Source: JACCTU01 sp963788055 (GTDB taxonomy: Bacteria > Actinomycetota > Thermoleophilia > Gaiellales > Gaiellaceae). From it: a stretch of 64,000 nucleotides of DNA. The notes below the pieces were generated by a model, which worked only from the letters and a program-made list of their open reading frames with translations, was not told the origin of the DNA and did not search any database. Position numbers and translations under genes: made by a program. The stretch lies in contig CAWBFA010000005.1 of the NCBI GenBank assembly GCA_963788055.1, forward strand, positions 620,001 through 684,000. The letters are read 5' to 3'. Within the stretch, counting starts at the first letter, position 1. Each line of letters opens with the position of its first letter. Shown here one piece after another: positions 32,451-41,382 of this stretch.

Positions 32451-32464
32451 GAAGGAGCGGGACG

Positions 32465-32761
32465 ATGGCGCATTTGACCGGCTCCTGGCTCGCCTTCCGC
32501 CTGGGCGTCGACCCTGTGCGCATCGACCGGATGCGCAAGGCCGGCGAGCTCTACGGCATCCGAAGCGACTCCGGCGAGTGGCACTACCCCGCGTGGCAGT
32601 TCGACGAGGCCCTCGTGACGAAGCCGGCAGTGGCGCGGCTGCTCGCGAGCTCGCGCGAAGAGCGGCTTTCCGCTGCGGAGGTGACCGAGGTCTTCGAACG
32701 CAGAGTCGGCCTCGTCGGCGGCGGAAAGCGCGTCCGCGACGTGCTGCTCAACGGGAGCTAA
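32465..32761 (+). CDS. Hypothetical protein with helix-turn-helix-like N-terminus
   Basis: A 98-residue protein; ATG after AAGGAGCGGGACG. The first half (SWLAFRLGVDPVRIDRMRKAGELYGIRSDSGEWHYPAWQFD) resembles excisionase or MerR-like wing segments in which a short helix pair is followed by a small beta hairpin naming a target column, and also the C-terminal part of MbcA/ParS-type proteins. The second half is helical and charged. DNA binding is a guess from this pattern. It is coupled to the small membrane protein gene before it. Confidence 0.5.
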   Translation: MAHLTGSWLAFRLGVDPVRIDRMRKAGELYGIRSDSGEWHYPAWQFDEALVTKPAVARLLASSREERLSAAEVTEVFERRVGLVGGGKRVRDVLLNGS

Positions 32762-32831
32762 GAGGGCTTGCCGAAACGGGCGCTGAGCCGTCCGTCTTCA
32801 TCTTCGCGCGTTTTGGCAGCGGTTGAAGCTG

Positions 32832-34184
32832 CTAGCGGGCGTATTCGTCCGCGATCGCCAGCACCTCGTCGAGGACCCCGAGGCCCTCGTCGAGCTCCTC
32901 GCGTGTGATCGTCAGCGGCGGGGCGATGATCACGACGTTCCAGTGCACGAACAGATAGAGCCCGCGCTCCAGCGCGGCCTTCACGATCCGGTTGACCGGC
33001 GCCGCGGCGTCGCCGGCAGCGTTGAACGGGACGAGCGGCTCGCGTGTCTCACGGTTCGTGACGAGCTCGAGCCCGAAGAAGAGGCCCTTGCCTCGGACGT
33101 CGCCGATCGACGGGTGCCGCTCCGCGAGCCGCGGCAGCTCGACCGCGAGGTACTCGCCGAGCGTCGCCGAGTTCTCGACGATGCCTTCCTCCTTGAACGC
33201 CTCGATCGACGCAACGGCCGACGCGCAGGCGAGCACGTGGCCGGAGTACGTGAGCCCGCCCGCGAACGGCTTGTCCTTCACCCAGTCCGCGAGCTTCTCG
33301 TTCACCACCATCGCGCCGAGCGGGACGTAGCCCGAGTTGATGCCCTTGGCGACCGTCAGGATGTCGGGCACGACGTCCCAGTGCTCGCAGGCGAACCATT
33401 TGCCGCTGCGGCCGAAGCCCGCCATCACCTCGTCGCAGATCAGCACGATCCCGTGCCGGTCGCAGACCTCGCGGATCGACTGCAGGTAGCCGTCGGGCGG
33501 GACGATGATCCCGTTCGTGCCGACGATCGTCTCGAGGATCACGGCGGCGACGGTGTGCGCGCCTTCGTACTGCAGGATCTCCTCGAGGTGCGGGGCGCCC
33601 GAGCAAACGGGGCACGGGTCGGGGTGGCCGGCGGGGCAGCGGTACGTGTACGGGTCGAGCATCCGGACGACGCCGGGGATGCCGGGCTCGGCGGGCCAGC
33701 GGCGCGGGTCGCCGGTGAGCGTGATCGCCCCGGCGGTCGCACCGTGGTACGAGCGGTAGCGCGCGATCACCTTGTGGCGCCCCGTCGCCCAGCGCGCGAG
33801 CTTGATCGCGTTCTCGTTCGCCTCGGCGCCGCCGTTCGTGAAGAAGGACATCTTCAGGTCGCCCGGCGTCACCTCGGCGAGCAGCCGCGCAAGCTCTGAG
33901 CGCTTCTCGTGCGCCATCGGCGGCCCGATCGTCGTCAGCTTGTCGGCCTGCTCCTTGATCGCCGCGACGACCTTCGGGTGCTGGTGGCCGATCGAGACGT
34001 TGACGAGCTGCGACGCGAAGTCGAGGTAGCGGTTCCCTTCGTAGTCCCAGAACCAACACCCCTCGGCGCCGGCGACCGGAAGTGGGTTGATCTGGTTCTG
34101 GACCGACCAGGAGTGGAGGACGTACTCCTTGTCGAGCTCCCGGATCCGCTGCCCGAGCTCGCGATCCTCGCCCACGACGGCCAT
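32832..34184 (-). CDS. Class III aminotransferase, beta-alanine/taurine-pyruvate type
   Basis: A 450-residue PLP enzyme. The N-terminal HSWSVQNQINPLPVAGAEG is typical of omega-amino-acid:pyruvate transaminases. PLP contacts are seen in FFTNGGAEANENAIKLAR, the Asp in LICDEVMAGFGR and the Schiff-base lysine in VAKGINSGYVPLGA (about residue 283). A Cys pair (RCPAGHPDPCPVC) sits in a mid-protein loop. In this neighbourhood it most likely converts beta-alanine, the product of pyrimidine ring cleavage, to malonate semialdehyde, which the divergent dehydrogenase gene would oxidise. Taurine is an alternative substrate. ATG follows TACGCT by seven bases (leaderless). Confidence 0.87.
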   Translation of the reverse strand: MAVVGEDRELGQRIRELDKEYVLHSWSVQNQINPLPVAGAEGCWFWDYEGNRYLDFASQLVNVSIGHQHPKVVAAIKEQADKLTTIGPPMAHEKRSELARLLAEVTPGDLKMSFFTNGGAEANENAIKLARWATGRHKVIARYRSYHGATAGAITLTGDPRRWPAEPGIPGVVRMLDPYTYRCPAGHPDPCPVCSGAPHLEEILQYEGAHTVAAVILETIVGTNGIIVPPDGYLQSIREVCDRHGIVLICDEVMAGFGRSGKWFACEHWDVVPDILTVAKGINSGYVPLGAMVVNEKLADWVKDKPFAGGLTYSGHVLACASAVASIEAFKEEGIVENSATLGEYLAVELPRLAERHPSIGDVRGKGLFFGLELVTNRETREPLVPFNAAGDAAAPVNRIVKAALERGLYLFVHWNVVIIAPPLTITREELDEGLGVLDEVLAIADEYAR

Positions 34185-34235
34185 CGGCTGAAGCGTAGTC
34201 GCGCTAGGGTCCCGGTGTCACGTGAGGAGGTCGTC

Positions 34236-35768
34236 ATGACGGAAGTTGCAGAGGCACCGGTCGCCGCGAGAAGCGGCGAGCTCAAGCGGATTTCGCACTG
34301 GATCGGCGGGCAGACCGTCGAGGGGACGTCCGGCAGGAGCGGCCCCGTCTACAACCCGGCGAAAGGTCAGCAGGCCGCCGAGGTCGACTTCGCATCGGTC
34401 GAGGAGATCGACCGCGCGGTTCAGGCCGCCAAGACGGCGTTCCCGGCGTGGCGCGCGATGTCGCTGTCGCGCCGCACCGAGTTGTTCTTCCGCATCCGTC
34501 AGCTGGTCGACGAGCACCGCGAGGACATCGCGAAGCTGCTCACGGCCGAGCACGGCAAGGTGCTCTCTGACGCCAAGGGCGAGGTCGCGCGCGGGCTCGA
34601 GGTGATCGAGTACTGCTGCGGGATTCCGGAGCTCCTGAAGGGTGAGTTCTCCGAGCAGGCCTCCTCGGGGATCGACGTCTACTCGATCCGCCAGCCGCTC
34701 GGCGTCGTTGCCGGCATCACGCCGTTCAACTTCCCCGCGATGGTGCCCATGTGGATGTGGGCGCCCGCGCTCGCGTGCGGCAACACGTTCGTGCTCAAGC
34801 CCTCCGAGAAGGATCCGTCCGCGTCGGTCTACACCGCCGAGCTGCTGAAGGAGGCGGGCGTCCCCGACGGCGTCTTCAACGTCGTGCACGGCGACAAGGT
34901 CGCGGTCGACGCGATCCTCGAGCACCCGGAGATCAAGGCGGTCTCGTTCGTCGGCTCGACCCCGATCGCGAAGTACGTGTACGAGAACGCGACGAAGCAC
35001 GGCAAGCGCGCGCAGGCGCTCGGCGGCGCGAAGAACCACATGATCGTGCTGCCCGACGCCGACGTGGACATGGCGGCGGACGCTGCGGTCTCGGCCGCCT
35101 ACGGCTCCGCCGGCGAGCGGTGCATGGCGATCTCGCAGGTCGTCGCCGTCGGAGACGTCGCCGACCGCTTCATCGATGCGGTGAAGGCGCGCATCCCGAA
35201 GGTGAAGGTCGGCGACGGGATGCAGCCCGACTCCGAGATGGGCCCGCTCGTCACGCGCGAGCATCGCGACAAGGTCGCGTCCTACGTCGCCGGCGCTGCG
35301 GGCGAGGGCGGCACCATCGTCGTCGACGGGCGCGAGATCGACACCCGAGGGCGACGGCTTCTGGCTCGGCGTCTCGCTGCTCGACGATCTGAAGCCCGGC
35401 ATGAAGGCCTACGACGACGAGATCTTCGGTCCCGTGCTCGGCGTCACGCGCGTCGACACGTACGACGAGGCGGTCACGCTCGTGAACGAGAACCCGTACG
35501 GCAACGGCACGGCGATCTTCACGCGCGACGGCGGTGTCGCCCGGAAGTTCCAGTTCGAGGTGCAGGCCGGGATGGTCGGGATCAACGTGCCGATCCCGGT
35601 GCCGGTCGCGTACTACTCGTTCGGCGGTGGAAGGCGTCGCTCTTCGGCGACACGCACATCTACGGGCCGGAGGGGATCTCCTTCTATACCCGCGGAAAGG
35701 TCGTGACCTCGCGCTGGCCGGACCCGGCGACGTCGAAGGTCGACCTGGGCTTCCCGCAGACGCGTTGA
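34236..35768 (+). CDS. mmsA: CoA-acylating (methyl)malonate-semialdehyde dehydrogenase (two compensating frameshifts)
   Basis: Oxidises malonate or methylmalonate semialdehyde to acetyl- or propionyl-CoA. About 510 residues: the N-terminus RISHWIGGQTVEGTSG, the block VAGITPFNFPAMVPMWMWAPAL, VGSTPIAKYVYENA and the catalytic cysteine in AAYGSAGERCMAISQ are the MmsA hallmarks. One extra base near 35347 and one missing base near 35632 leave the middle third in another frame; after correction GDGFWLGVSLLDDLKPGMK and FGGWKASLFGDTHIYGPEG read normally. ATG after GAGGAGG. Together with the divergent aminotransferase it forms the lower part of the pyrimidine/beta-alanine route. Confidence 0.88.
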   Translation: MTEVAEAPVAARSGELKRISHWIGGQTVEGTSGRSGPVYNPAKGQQAAEVDFASVEEIDRAVQAAKTAFPAWRAMSLSRRTELFFRIRQLVDEHREDIAKLLTAEHGKVLSDAKGEVARGLEVIEYCCGIPELLKGEFSEQASSGIDVYSIRQPLGVVAGITPFNFPAMVPMWMWAPALACGNTFVLKPSEKDPSASVYTAELLKEAGVPDGVFNVVHGDKVAVDAILEHPEIKAVSFVGSTPIAKYVYENATKHGKRAQALGGAKNHMIVLPDADVDMAADAAVSAAYGSAGERCMAISQVVAVGDVADRFIDAVKARIPKVKVGDGMQPDSEMGPLVTREHRDKVASYVAGAAGEGGTIVVDGREIDTRGRRLLARRLAARRSEARHEGLRRRDLRSRARRHARRHVRRGGHAREREPVRQRHGDLHARRRCRPEVPVRGAGRDGRDQRADPGAGRVLLVRRWKASLFGDTHIYGPEGISFYTRGKVVTSRWPDPATSKVDLGFPQTR

Positions 35769-35939
35769 ACGAATTCAGCGAGGGCGAAAGCAACATCCTC
35801 CGCGACGAGACGCGCGAGGGCGCGCTGTCGACATCCAGCGTTGAGGAAAATCAACGCGACTGCCCGCTTTGCGCTTTGTAGTGTCTCTGCAGGCGCCAAC
35901 AAGGCGTTCCACTGCGGTCCACGTAATGGGGAGGTAACG

Positions 35940-36247
35940 ATGCGCAAGAGGTCTTTTTCGCGGCTGCGTTCTGTGCAGCCGTCGTCGCCGGCGGGAGCGT
36001 CAGCGCCGCTCTCGCTGGCGAGGTCAAGGGTCCGCCGAATCAGCAGAACAACACCAACGAAACGGGTGCCCTGGACCACGCGAACTCGGCCTGCGCCGCC
36101 AGCGGGCTGAATGACTTCGACTCGGCCGCGCCACAGAACGAGTCCCAGGTTCAGACCGCGGCGGACTCCTGGAAGTTCTACGGCCTGCCCAAGGGCGCGC
36201 CAGGCACGCTTGGTCTCTGCAAGGGCGGGACAGGCGAAAGGCCGTAG
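35940..36247 (+). CDS. Small secreted protein of unknown family (one frameshift in a T run)
   Basis: ATG follows GGGGAGGTAACG. If the run of five T at 35953-35957 is read as six, the frame gives 102 residues: signal peptide (MRKRSFFAAAFCAAVVAGG, cleavage after SAALA) and a mature part beginning GEVKGPPNQQNNTNETGALD, rich in Gly, Asn and Ala, with two cysteines (SACAASG and GLCKGG). Without the correction the protein stops at 36110 and has no signal peptide. The corrected reading is much more protein-like. Exported; role unknown. The 170-base gap before it (35769-35939) shows no gene. Confidence 0.6.
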
Positions 36248-36296
36248 TTAAGGCGCGTGGTTGGCCCCGAAACCAGGGGGTCGTGACCTCGAAAAT

Positions 36297-36325
36297 GAGG
36301 GGCCGGTGCCAGGCACCGGCCCCTC
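36297..36325. terminator. 29-base perfect palindrome between convergent genes
   Basis: GAGGGGCCGGTGCC and GGCACCGGCCCCTC flank a single A. The GGTGCC-A-GGCACC core is related to the GGTGTC-A-GACACC cores at 10611 and 10673. It lies seven bases after the dihydropyrimidinase stop and 49 bases after the small secreted protein stop, so it may end both transcripts. No T-run. Confidence 0.7.
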
Positions 36326-36331
36326 TCAGTC

Positions 36332-37746
36332 TCACGCGGTGACGGTCGCGCTGCCCTTGAGTTCCTCGCCGAATTTCGCACGTGCGACGAACCGACCGAT
36401 GCCCGGCGAAGCGACGAGCTCGTCGTTCTCGACCAGAACGTTGCCGCGCAGCAGCACGACCTCGGGCGTTCCGGTCACCTCGGTTCCCTCGTAGAGGTTG
36501 TAGTCCGACCGCGAGTGCTGGCTCGCCGCCGTGATCACGTGCTTGCGGTTCGGGTCGAAGACGACCATGTCGGCGTCGGAGCCGACCGCGATCGTGCCCT
36601 TGCGCGGGTAGAGCCCGAAGAGCTTGCGCTGGGTTCGTCGCGAGCAGCTCGACCATCCGGTTGAGCGAGATCCGGCCGGCACGCGCGCCGAACTCGTGGA
36701 TCATGTGCAGCCGGTTCTCGAGCCCCGGCCCGCCGTTCGGGATCTTCGAGAAGTCGTCCTTGCCCATCGTCTTCTGCTCGCCCCACGTGAACGCGCAGTG
36801 GTCGGTCGAGATCACCGAGAGCGAGTCGGTGCGCACTGCGTTCCAGAGGACGTCCCAGTTCGACTTGTCGCGCACCGGTGGGGAATACACGTACTTTGCG
36901 CCCTCGAAGTTCGGCTTCGCGATGTCGTCGAGGCTGTTGAAGAAGTACTGCGTGCACGTCTCCCCCCAGACGTTCCAGCCGTTCTCGCGAGCGAGCGCGA
37001 TCGGGTCGACCGCCTCTTTGCAGGTCACGTGCACGACGTAGAGCGGAGCACCGGCGACGTGCGCGAGCTGGATCGCCCGGTTCGTCGCCTCGCCTTCCGC
37101 CTCGGGCGGCCGAGTAAGCGCGTGATAGAGCGGCTCGGTGTTGCCGGCCGCCAGCGCCTCTTTCACGAGCACGTCGATCAGGTCACCATTCTCTGCGTGC
37201 ACCATCACGAGCGCGCCTGACTGCGCGGCTACCTCCATTGCGCGGAAGAGCGTCTCGTCGCTCACCATCAGCGCGCCCTTGTACGCCATGAAGAGCTTGT
37301 AGGACGTGACGCCTTGTTCGGGAAGCGATGCGAGCTCCTCGAGGGAGCCGCCATCATCCAGGTCGGTGATCGCCATGTGGTAGCCCATGTCGATCACCTG
37401 CTTGCCGTCGGCCTTCGACTTCCAGTCGTCGAGCGCCGCCGTGAACGTCGAGCCATGCGGCTGGATGACGAAGTCGACGTGGCAGGTCGTGCCTCCGAAC
37501 GCGGCCGCGGTCTGACCCGGACTCGACGTCGTCGATCGTGACCGTGCCGCCGAACGGCATGTCGAGGTGCGTGTGCGGGTCGACGCAGCCCGGCAGCACG
37601 TACTTGCCGCGGGCGTCGATCACCCGGTCGGCCTCGACGTCGAGGGACTCGCCGATCAGGGAGATCCGCTCGTCCTCGACGAAGACGTCGCCGACGTAGT
37701 CGTCTGCCGCCGTGATGACGCGGCCGCCTTTGATCAAGATGGACAT
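36332..37746 (-). CDS. Dihydropyrimidinase/hydantoinase (two frameshifts)
   Basis: Zinc amidohydrolase that opens the dihydropyrimidine ring to N-carbamoyl-beta-amino acids. Removing one base near 37514 and one near 36628 restores 470 residues. Metal ligands are visible: HTH in CVDPHTHLDMPFGG, the carboxylated lysine in TSYKLFMAYKG, histidines in VMVHAENGD and VVHVTCK, and Asp in ISTDHCAF. The C-terminus has FGLYPRKGTIAVGSDADMVVFDPN. It is the last gene of a minus-strand operon behind the ABC uptake genes. A D-hydantoinase specificity is possible and cannot be separated by sequence. Confidence 0.9.
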
Positions 37747-37773
37747 GCGGATCTCCCTTCTCGGCTCAGGTCT

Positions 37774-38904
37774 CTACTTCCCGCCCTCGGTCACCTCGAC
37801 CGTCTCCTTCTGCCAATCCGCGCCCTTGCCGTCCTCCGCCAGCTCGTCGTACGCAGCCTGCGCGAGGTCGGTGCGGTAGGCGTCCGACGATGCGTCCTTC
37901 GCGATCACGCCGAACTGCTTCGAGATGTCGGCGGTCCGCTGGAACGCCGGCCTCGTCCATCAGCCCGATCCCGGTCGTGTTCGGCCAGATCAGCGCGTTG
38001 ATCTCGTTCAGCTGCCAGCGCTGATGGCCCTCGCCGAGCGTCGGGCCGTTGTCGAGGACGATCTGCAGGCACTCCTCGGCGTTGTCGCGGCAGAAGATCC
38101 ATCCGCGGAAGCTCGCCTTCAGGAAGCGCTTCGCGATGTCCTGGTTCTTCTCGTCCGCGATCCAGTCGCCGCGGACGAACACGCCGTCCTCGAGCATCGC
38201 CGGTGCCGGCGTCTTCCATCGTGATCACGTTCAGGTCGTCGAGCGTGTACAGGTCGCCCGTGTCGGGGTTCTTCTGCTCGAGCACCTGCGCGAGCTCGTT
38301 GTAGGTCATCGCCGCCGCCGCGTCGACCTGCTTCGAGACGAACAGGCTCATGTCGAACGGCTGGTTGACGATCGTGACCTCGTCCTTGTTCTTCGGGTCG
38401 ATCCCGTTCTTCGTCAGTGCCGCGAACAGCTCGAACTCGTTGCCGCAGCACCAGACGCCGACCTTCTTGCCCTTCATGGCGGCGACGTTCTCGATTCCGC
38501 TGTCCTTCCAGGTCACCTCGGTCATGCCCGGAGCGGGCGAAGACCTGCGCGATGTTGACGATGTCCCCGCCCTTGTCGCGCGTGGCGAGAAGGGACGGGA
38601 GCCAGTCGATCCCGAACTCGGCACCGCCGCTGGCGACGACCTGCTCGGGCGTGATGTCGGGCCCGCCGGCCTTGATCGTGACGTCGAGGCCCTCCTCGTC
38701 GTAGTACCCCTTCGCGAGCGCCGCGTAGTAGCCCGCGAACTGCGCCTGCGGGACCCACTTGCTCTGGAGCGTGACCTTGTCCTTCTGCCCCCCGGCGGTG
38801 TCCGCTGCGCCTCCGTCGTCGTCGTCGCCGCCGCACGCGGCGAGCGCAAGCATCGCTGCGGCGAGCAGCGTTGCGAGGAAGAACCACGTCGTACGACCTT
38901 TCAT
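37774..38904 (-). CDS. ABC transporter substrate-binding lipoprotein, NMT1/THI5-like (three frameshifts)
   Basis: Extracellular binding protein of the import system encoded upstream in the operon. Signal peptide with lipobox LALAAC at residues 19-24. After removing single bases near 38527, 38201 and 37948 the protein has 375 residues with VTLQSKWVPQAQFAGYYAALAKGYYDEEGLDVTI and GVWCCGNEFELFAALTKNG, typical of the NMT1/THI5-like family that binds pyrimidines, thiamine precursors and similar compounds. Context suggests a pyrimidine or hydantoin ligand. Three shifts in one gene, all fixed by deleting a single base, mark the error-rich stretch. Confidence 0.85.
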
Positions 38905-38917
38905 CCCTCTCCTTTCG

Positions 38918-39739
38918 TCACTCCGCCGCTCGCGCGGACGGATGCCATCCCATGGTCAGGCGTTCGAGGAGCACGATCGCCAGATAGAAGGTGATGCCGA
39001 GGATGCTCGCGACGAGGATCGCGGCCCACGCCGTCTCGAACGCGAAGAGCGCCGCAGAGTTGCGGATCTGGACGCCGAGCGCCTCCTGCGTCCCACCGAA
39101 GTACTCCCCGACCACGGCACCGATCATCGCGAGCACGCTCGCGATTTTCAACGCCGAGAAGAGAAACGGAAGCGAATTTGGGATTCGGACGCGGCGGAAG
39201 ATCTCGACCTCGCCGGCCGCGTACGAGCGCATCAGCTCGATCGAGGAGGGGTGGACCGAGGTCAGCCCGCGCAGCATGTTCACGAGCACGGGGAAGAAGC
39301 ACAGCACCGCGGCGATCGCCATCTTCGAGAGCGGGTTCAGCACGCCGAACCACTGGTTCATGATCGGGGCGAAGGCGATGATCGGGACGGCGTTCGCGGC
39401 GATTGCGTAGGGCATGATCGCCGCCGAGAGCCCGCGCCACCGCGCGAGCACAAGCGCGACCGCGATGCCCGCGGAGCAGCCGATCACGAACCCGCCGAGC
39501 GCCTCTTTGAACGTGTACCAGCCTGCGCTCCAGAGCGCGTCCCGCTCGTTCCAGAACGTCCTCGCGATGTCGCTTGGCGGCGGGAGCAGGAAGCGTTGGA
39601 CGTCCAGGGCGGCGACGAGCCCCTCCCAGAGGCCGATCCCGAGCAGGAGCACGGCGACGGCCGGCAGCCACGAGCGGGTGCCGCGCATCGTGCGTCCGAG
39701 GAGCCGCTCGCCGGCGACGGGTGTCGCGATGGCGCTCAT
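38918..39739 (-). CDS. ABC transporter permease (SsuC/TauC-like), first
   Basis: A 273-residue BPD-type inner membrane permease with six helices. The EAA loop is seen as ELMRSYAAGEVEIFRRVRIPNSLPFLFSALKI near residues 168-199, contacting the ATPase. ATG overlaps the ATPase stop as ATGA; the binding-protein gene follows after 13 bases. It pairs with the second permease at 40536. The family imports sulfonates, nitrate, thiamine precursors or pyrimidines; the neighbours favour the last. Confidence 0.88.
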   Translation of the reverse strand: MSAIATPVAGERLLGRTMRGTRSWLPAVAVLLLGIGLWEGLVAALDVQRFLLPPPSDIARTFWNERDALWSAGWYTFKEALGGFVIGCSAGIAVALVLARWRGLSAAIMPYAIAANAVPIIAFAPIMNQWFGVLNPLSKMAIAAVLCFFPVLVNMLRGLTSVHPSSIELMRSYAAGEVEIFRRVRIPNSLPFLFSALKIASVLAMIGAVVGEYFGGTQEALGVQIRNSAALFAFETAWAAILVASILGITFYLAIVLLERLTMGWHPSARAAE

Positions 39740-40539
39740 TCGGCGACCTCCGCGGCGCGCAGCGACGGCTCGCGCCCCGAGCCGCCGTGCAGCGCCTCGC
39801 GCAGTTGCGTCACGAGCTCGAAGAAGCGCGGTTCTTCACGCGTCGCGTAGGTGCGCGGCTGCGGAAGGTCGATCGGGATGATCTCGGTGATTCGTCCGGG
39901 TCGCGGCGACATCACGACGACCCGCGTCGAGAGGAAGACCGCCTCGGCGATCGAGTGCGTGACGAAGAGGACCGTGCACCCCGTCTCGGCCCAGATCCGC
40001 AGCAGCTCCCCGTTCAACCGCTCGCGTGTCATCTCGTCGAGCGCGCCGAACGGTTCGTCCATCAAGAGGAGTGCCGGCGAAAACGAAAGCGCACGGGCGA
40101 TCGCGACGCGCTGCTGCATGCCGCCGGAGAGCTCCCACGGGTGCCGTTTCTCGAAGCCGGTCAGCTCGACGAGCTCGACCATCTCCTTCACACGCGCGTC
40201 GCGCTTCGAGCGGTCCCACCCGGCCATCTCGAGCGGCAGTGCGATGTTGCGTGCGACCGTCCGCCAGTCGTAGAGCACCGCGTCCTGGAAGACGATTCCG
40301 TAGTCGCCGTCTCGGCGAGCCTGGCCCGCGCTCTTGCCGTTCACGACGACCTCGCCGAAGCTCGGCTGGATCAGGTCCCCGACGATCCGCAGCAACGTCG
40401 ACTTGCCGCAGCCCGACGGGCCGATCAGCGAGATGAACTCGCCGGGCTGCACGTCGAGGTCGATCTCGTGCACGGCGGTCACCTCGCCGCGCGCGAAGGT
40501 CTTGCCGACCTTCCGCAACGAAACTGCCGCGGCGCTCAC
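39736..40539 (-). CDS. ABC transporter ATP-binding protein (SsuB/TauB-like)
   Basis: A 267-residue ATPase with Walker A GPSGCGKSTLL near residue 40, signature LSGGMQQRVAIARAL near residue 136 and Walker B LLLMDEPFGALD, then H-loop FVTHSIAEAV. These features define the nitrate/sulfonate/taurine importer class. GTG start overlaps the stop of permease 2 (GTGA) and its own stop overlaps permease 1 (ATGA), so the three are tightly coupled. A longer open frame upstream is antisense-free only by chance and crosses the permease. Confidence 0.92.
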   Translation of the reverse strand: MSAAAVSLRKVGKTFARGEVTAVHEIDLDVQPGEFISLIGPSGCGKSTLLRIVGDLIQPSFGEVVVNGKSAGQARRDGDYGIVFQDAVLYDWRTVARNIALPLEMAGWDRSKRDARVKEMVELVELTGFEKRHPWELSGGMQQRVAIARALSFSPALLLMDEPFGALDEMTRERLNGELLRIWAETGCTVLFVTHSIAEAVFLSTRVVVMSPRPGRITEIIPIDLPQPRTYATREEPRFFELVTQLREALHGGSGREPSLRAAEVAE

Positions 40540-41363
40540 GCCACGTGCTCCGGGGCACGGCGGACGACGAAGTGCTCGACGATCGCGACGATCGCGAAGA
40601 ACGAGATGCCGAGCAGTGCGGCCACGAGGTTCGTCGCCCAAAGGCTGGGAGGCGAGCTGAGGTAGTACTGGTTGAAGTTGAGGATCGCTCCGCCGAGGCC
40701 GTCCTGGATCGACGACGGGAGCTCGCCGACGATCGCACCGACGACGCTCGCGGTCGCCGAGATCTTGAACGCAACGAAGAGGTATGGGAGCGACGCCGGC
40801 ACCTTCAGCTTCCAGAGCACGGACCACTTGCCCGCCGCGTAGGAGCGCATCAGCTCGAGGGCGCGCGGGTCTGCGGAGTCGAGCCCACGCAGCGTGTTGA
40901 TCGTCACCGGGAAGAACGTCAGAAACGCGGCGATGATCGCGACCGAGAACCAGGCGGGCGTCCCGCGCGAGCCGGTCCAGACGACGACCATCGGTGCGAT
41001 CGCGAGGATCGGGATCGTCTGCGAGGCGACGATGTAGGGAAGCACGCCACGCTGGAGCACGCGCGAGTGGTGCAGCACGACCCCGATCGTGAACCCGATC
41101 GCCGCGCCGAGGAGGAACCCGACCGCTGCCTCCTTCGCGGTGAAGAGCGCCGAGTCCCAGAGCACCTCGATCAGGAGCGGGCCGTTCGTCCGCGAGGGCT
41201 CGAACAGCTGGCCGACGATGTCGTGCAGATGCGGCATCGTCAGGTCGGTCACGGTGAACGTGCCGAGCCGGAGCTCGGTGGCCTCGCCGAGCCACTTGAA
41301 GCCCTCCCAGAGACCCCACAGCACCGCGAGCACCGCGAGCAGCATTCCACCCTTGCGGAGCAC
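40536..41363 (-). CDS. ABC transporter permease (SsuC/TauC-like), second
   Basis: A 275-residue permease, first gene of the five-gene minus-strand operon (permease, ATPase, permease, binding protein, dihydropyrimidinase). The EAA loop is ELMRSYAAGKWSVLWKLKVPASLPYLFVAFKI, closely related to that of the other permease, which suggests a heterodimer that arose by duplication. The GTG start at 41363 follows GGGAGG at good spacing; the open frame extends over 120 codons further but crosses the divergent hydrolase gene. Confidence 0.88.
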   Translation of the reverse strand: MLRKGGMLLAVLAVLWGLWEGFKWLGEATELRLGTFTVTDLTMPHLHDIVGQLFEPSRTNGPLLIEVLWDSALFTAKEAAVGFLLGAAIGFTIGVVLHHSRVLQRGVLPYIVASQTIPILAIAPMVVVWTGSRGTPAWFSVAIIAAFLTFFPVTINTLRGLDSADPRALELMRSYAAGKWSVLWKLKVPASLPYLFVAFKISATASVVGAIVGELPSSIQDGLGGAILNFNQYYLSSPPSLWATNLVAALLGISFFAIVAIVEHFVVRRAPEHVA

Positions 41364-41382
41364 GGGTTTATCCTCCCAGGCC

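Noticed and set aside
35401..35706. Separate 101-residue gene inside the dehydrogenase region
   Set aside because: It is the middle third of mmsA displaced by two compensating single-base shifts.
23300..38600. Programmed ribosomal frameshifting as the cause of the broken frames
   Set aside because: The sites share no slippery heptamer or downstream pseudoknot, occur in unrelated genes and even three times in one gene. Sequence error explains them better.
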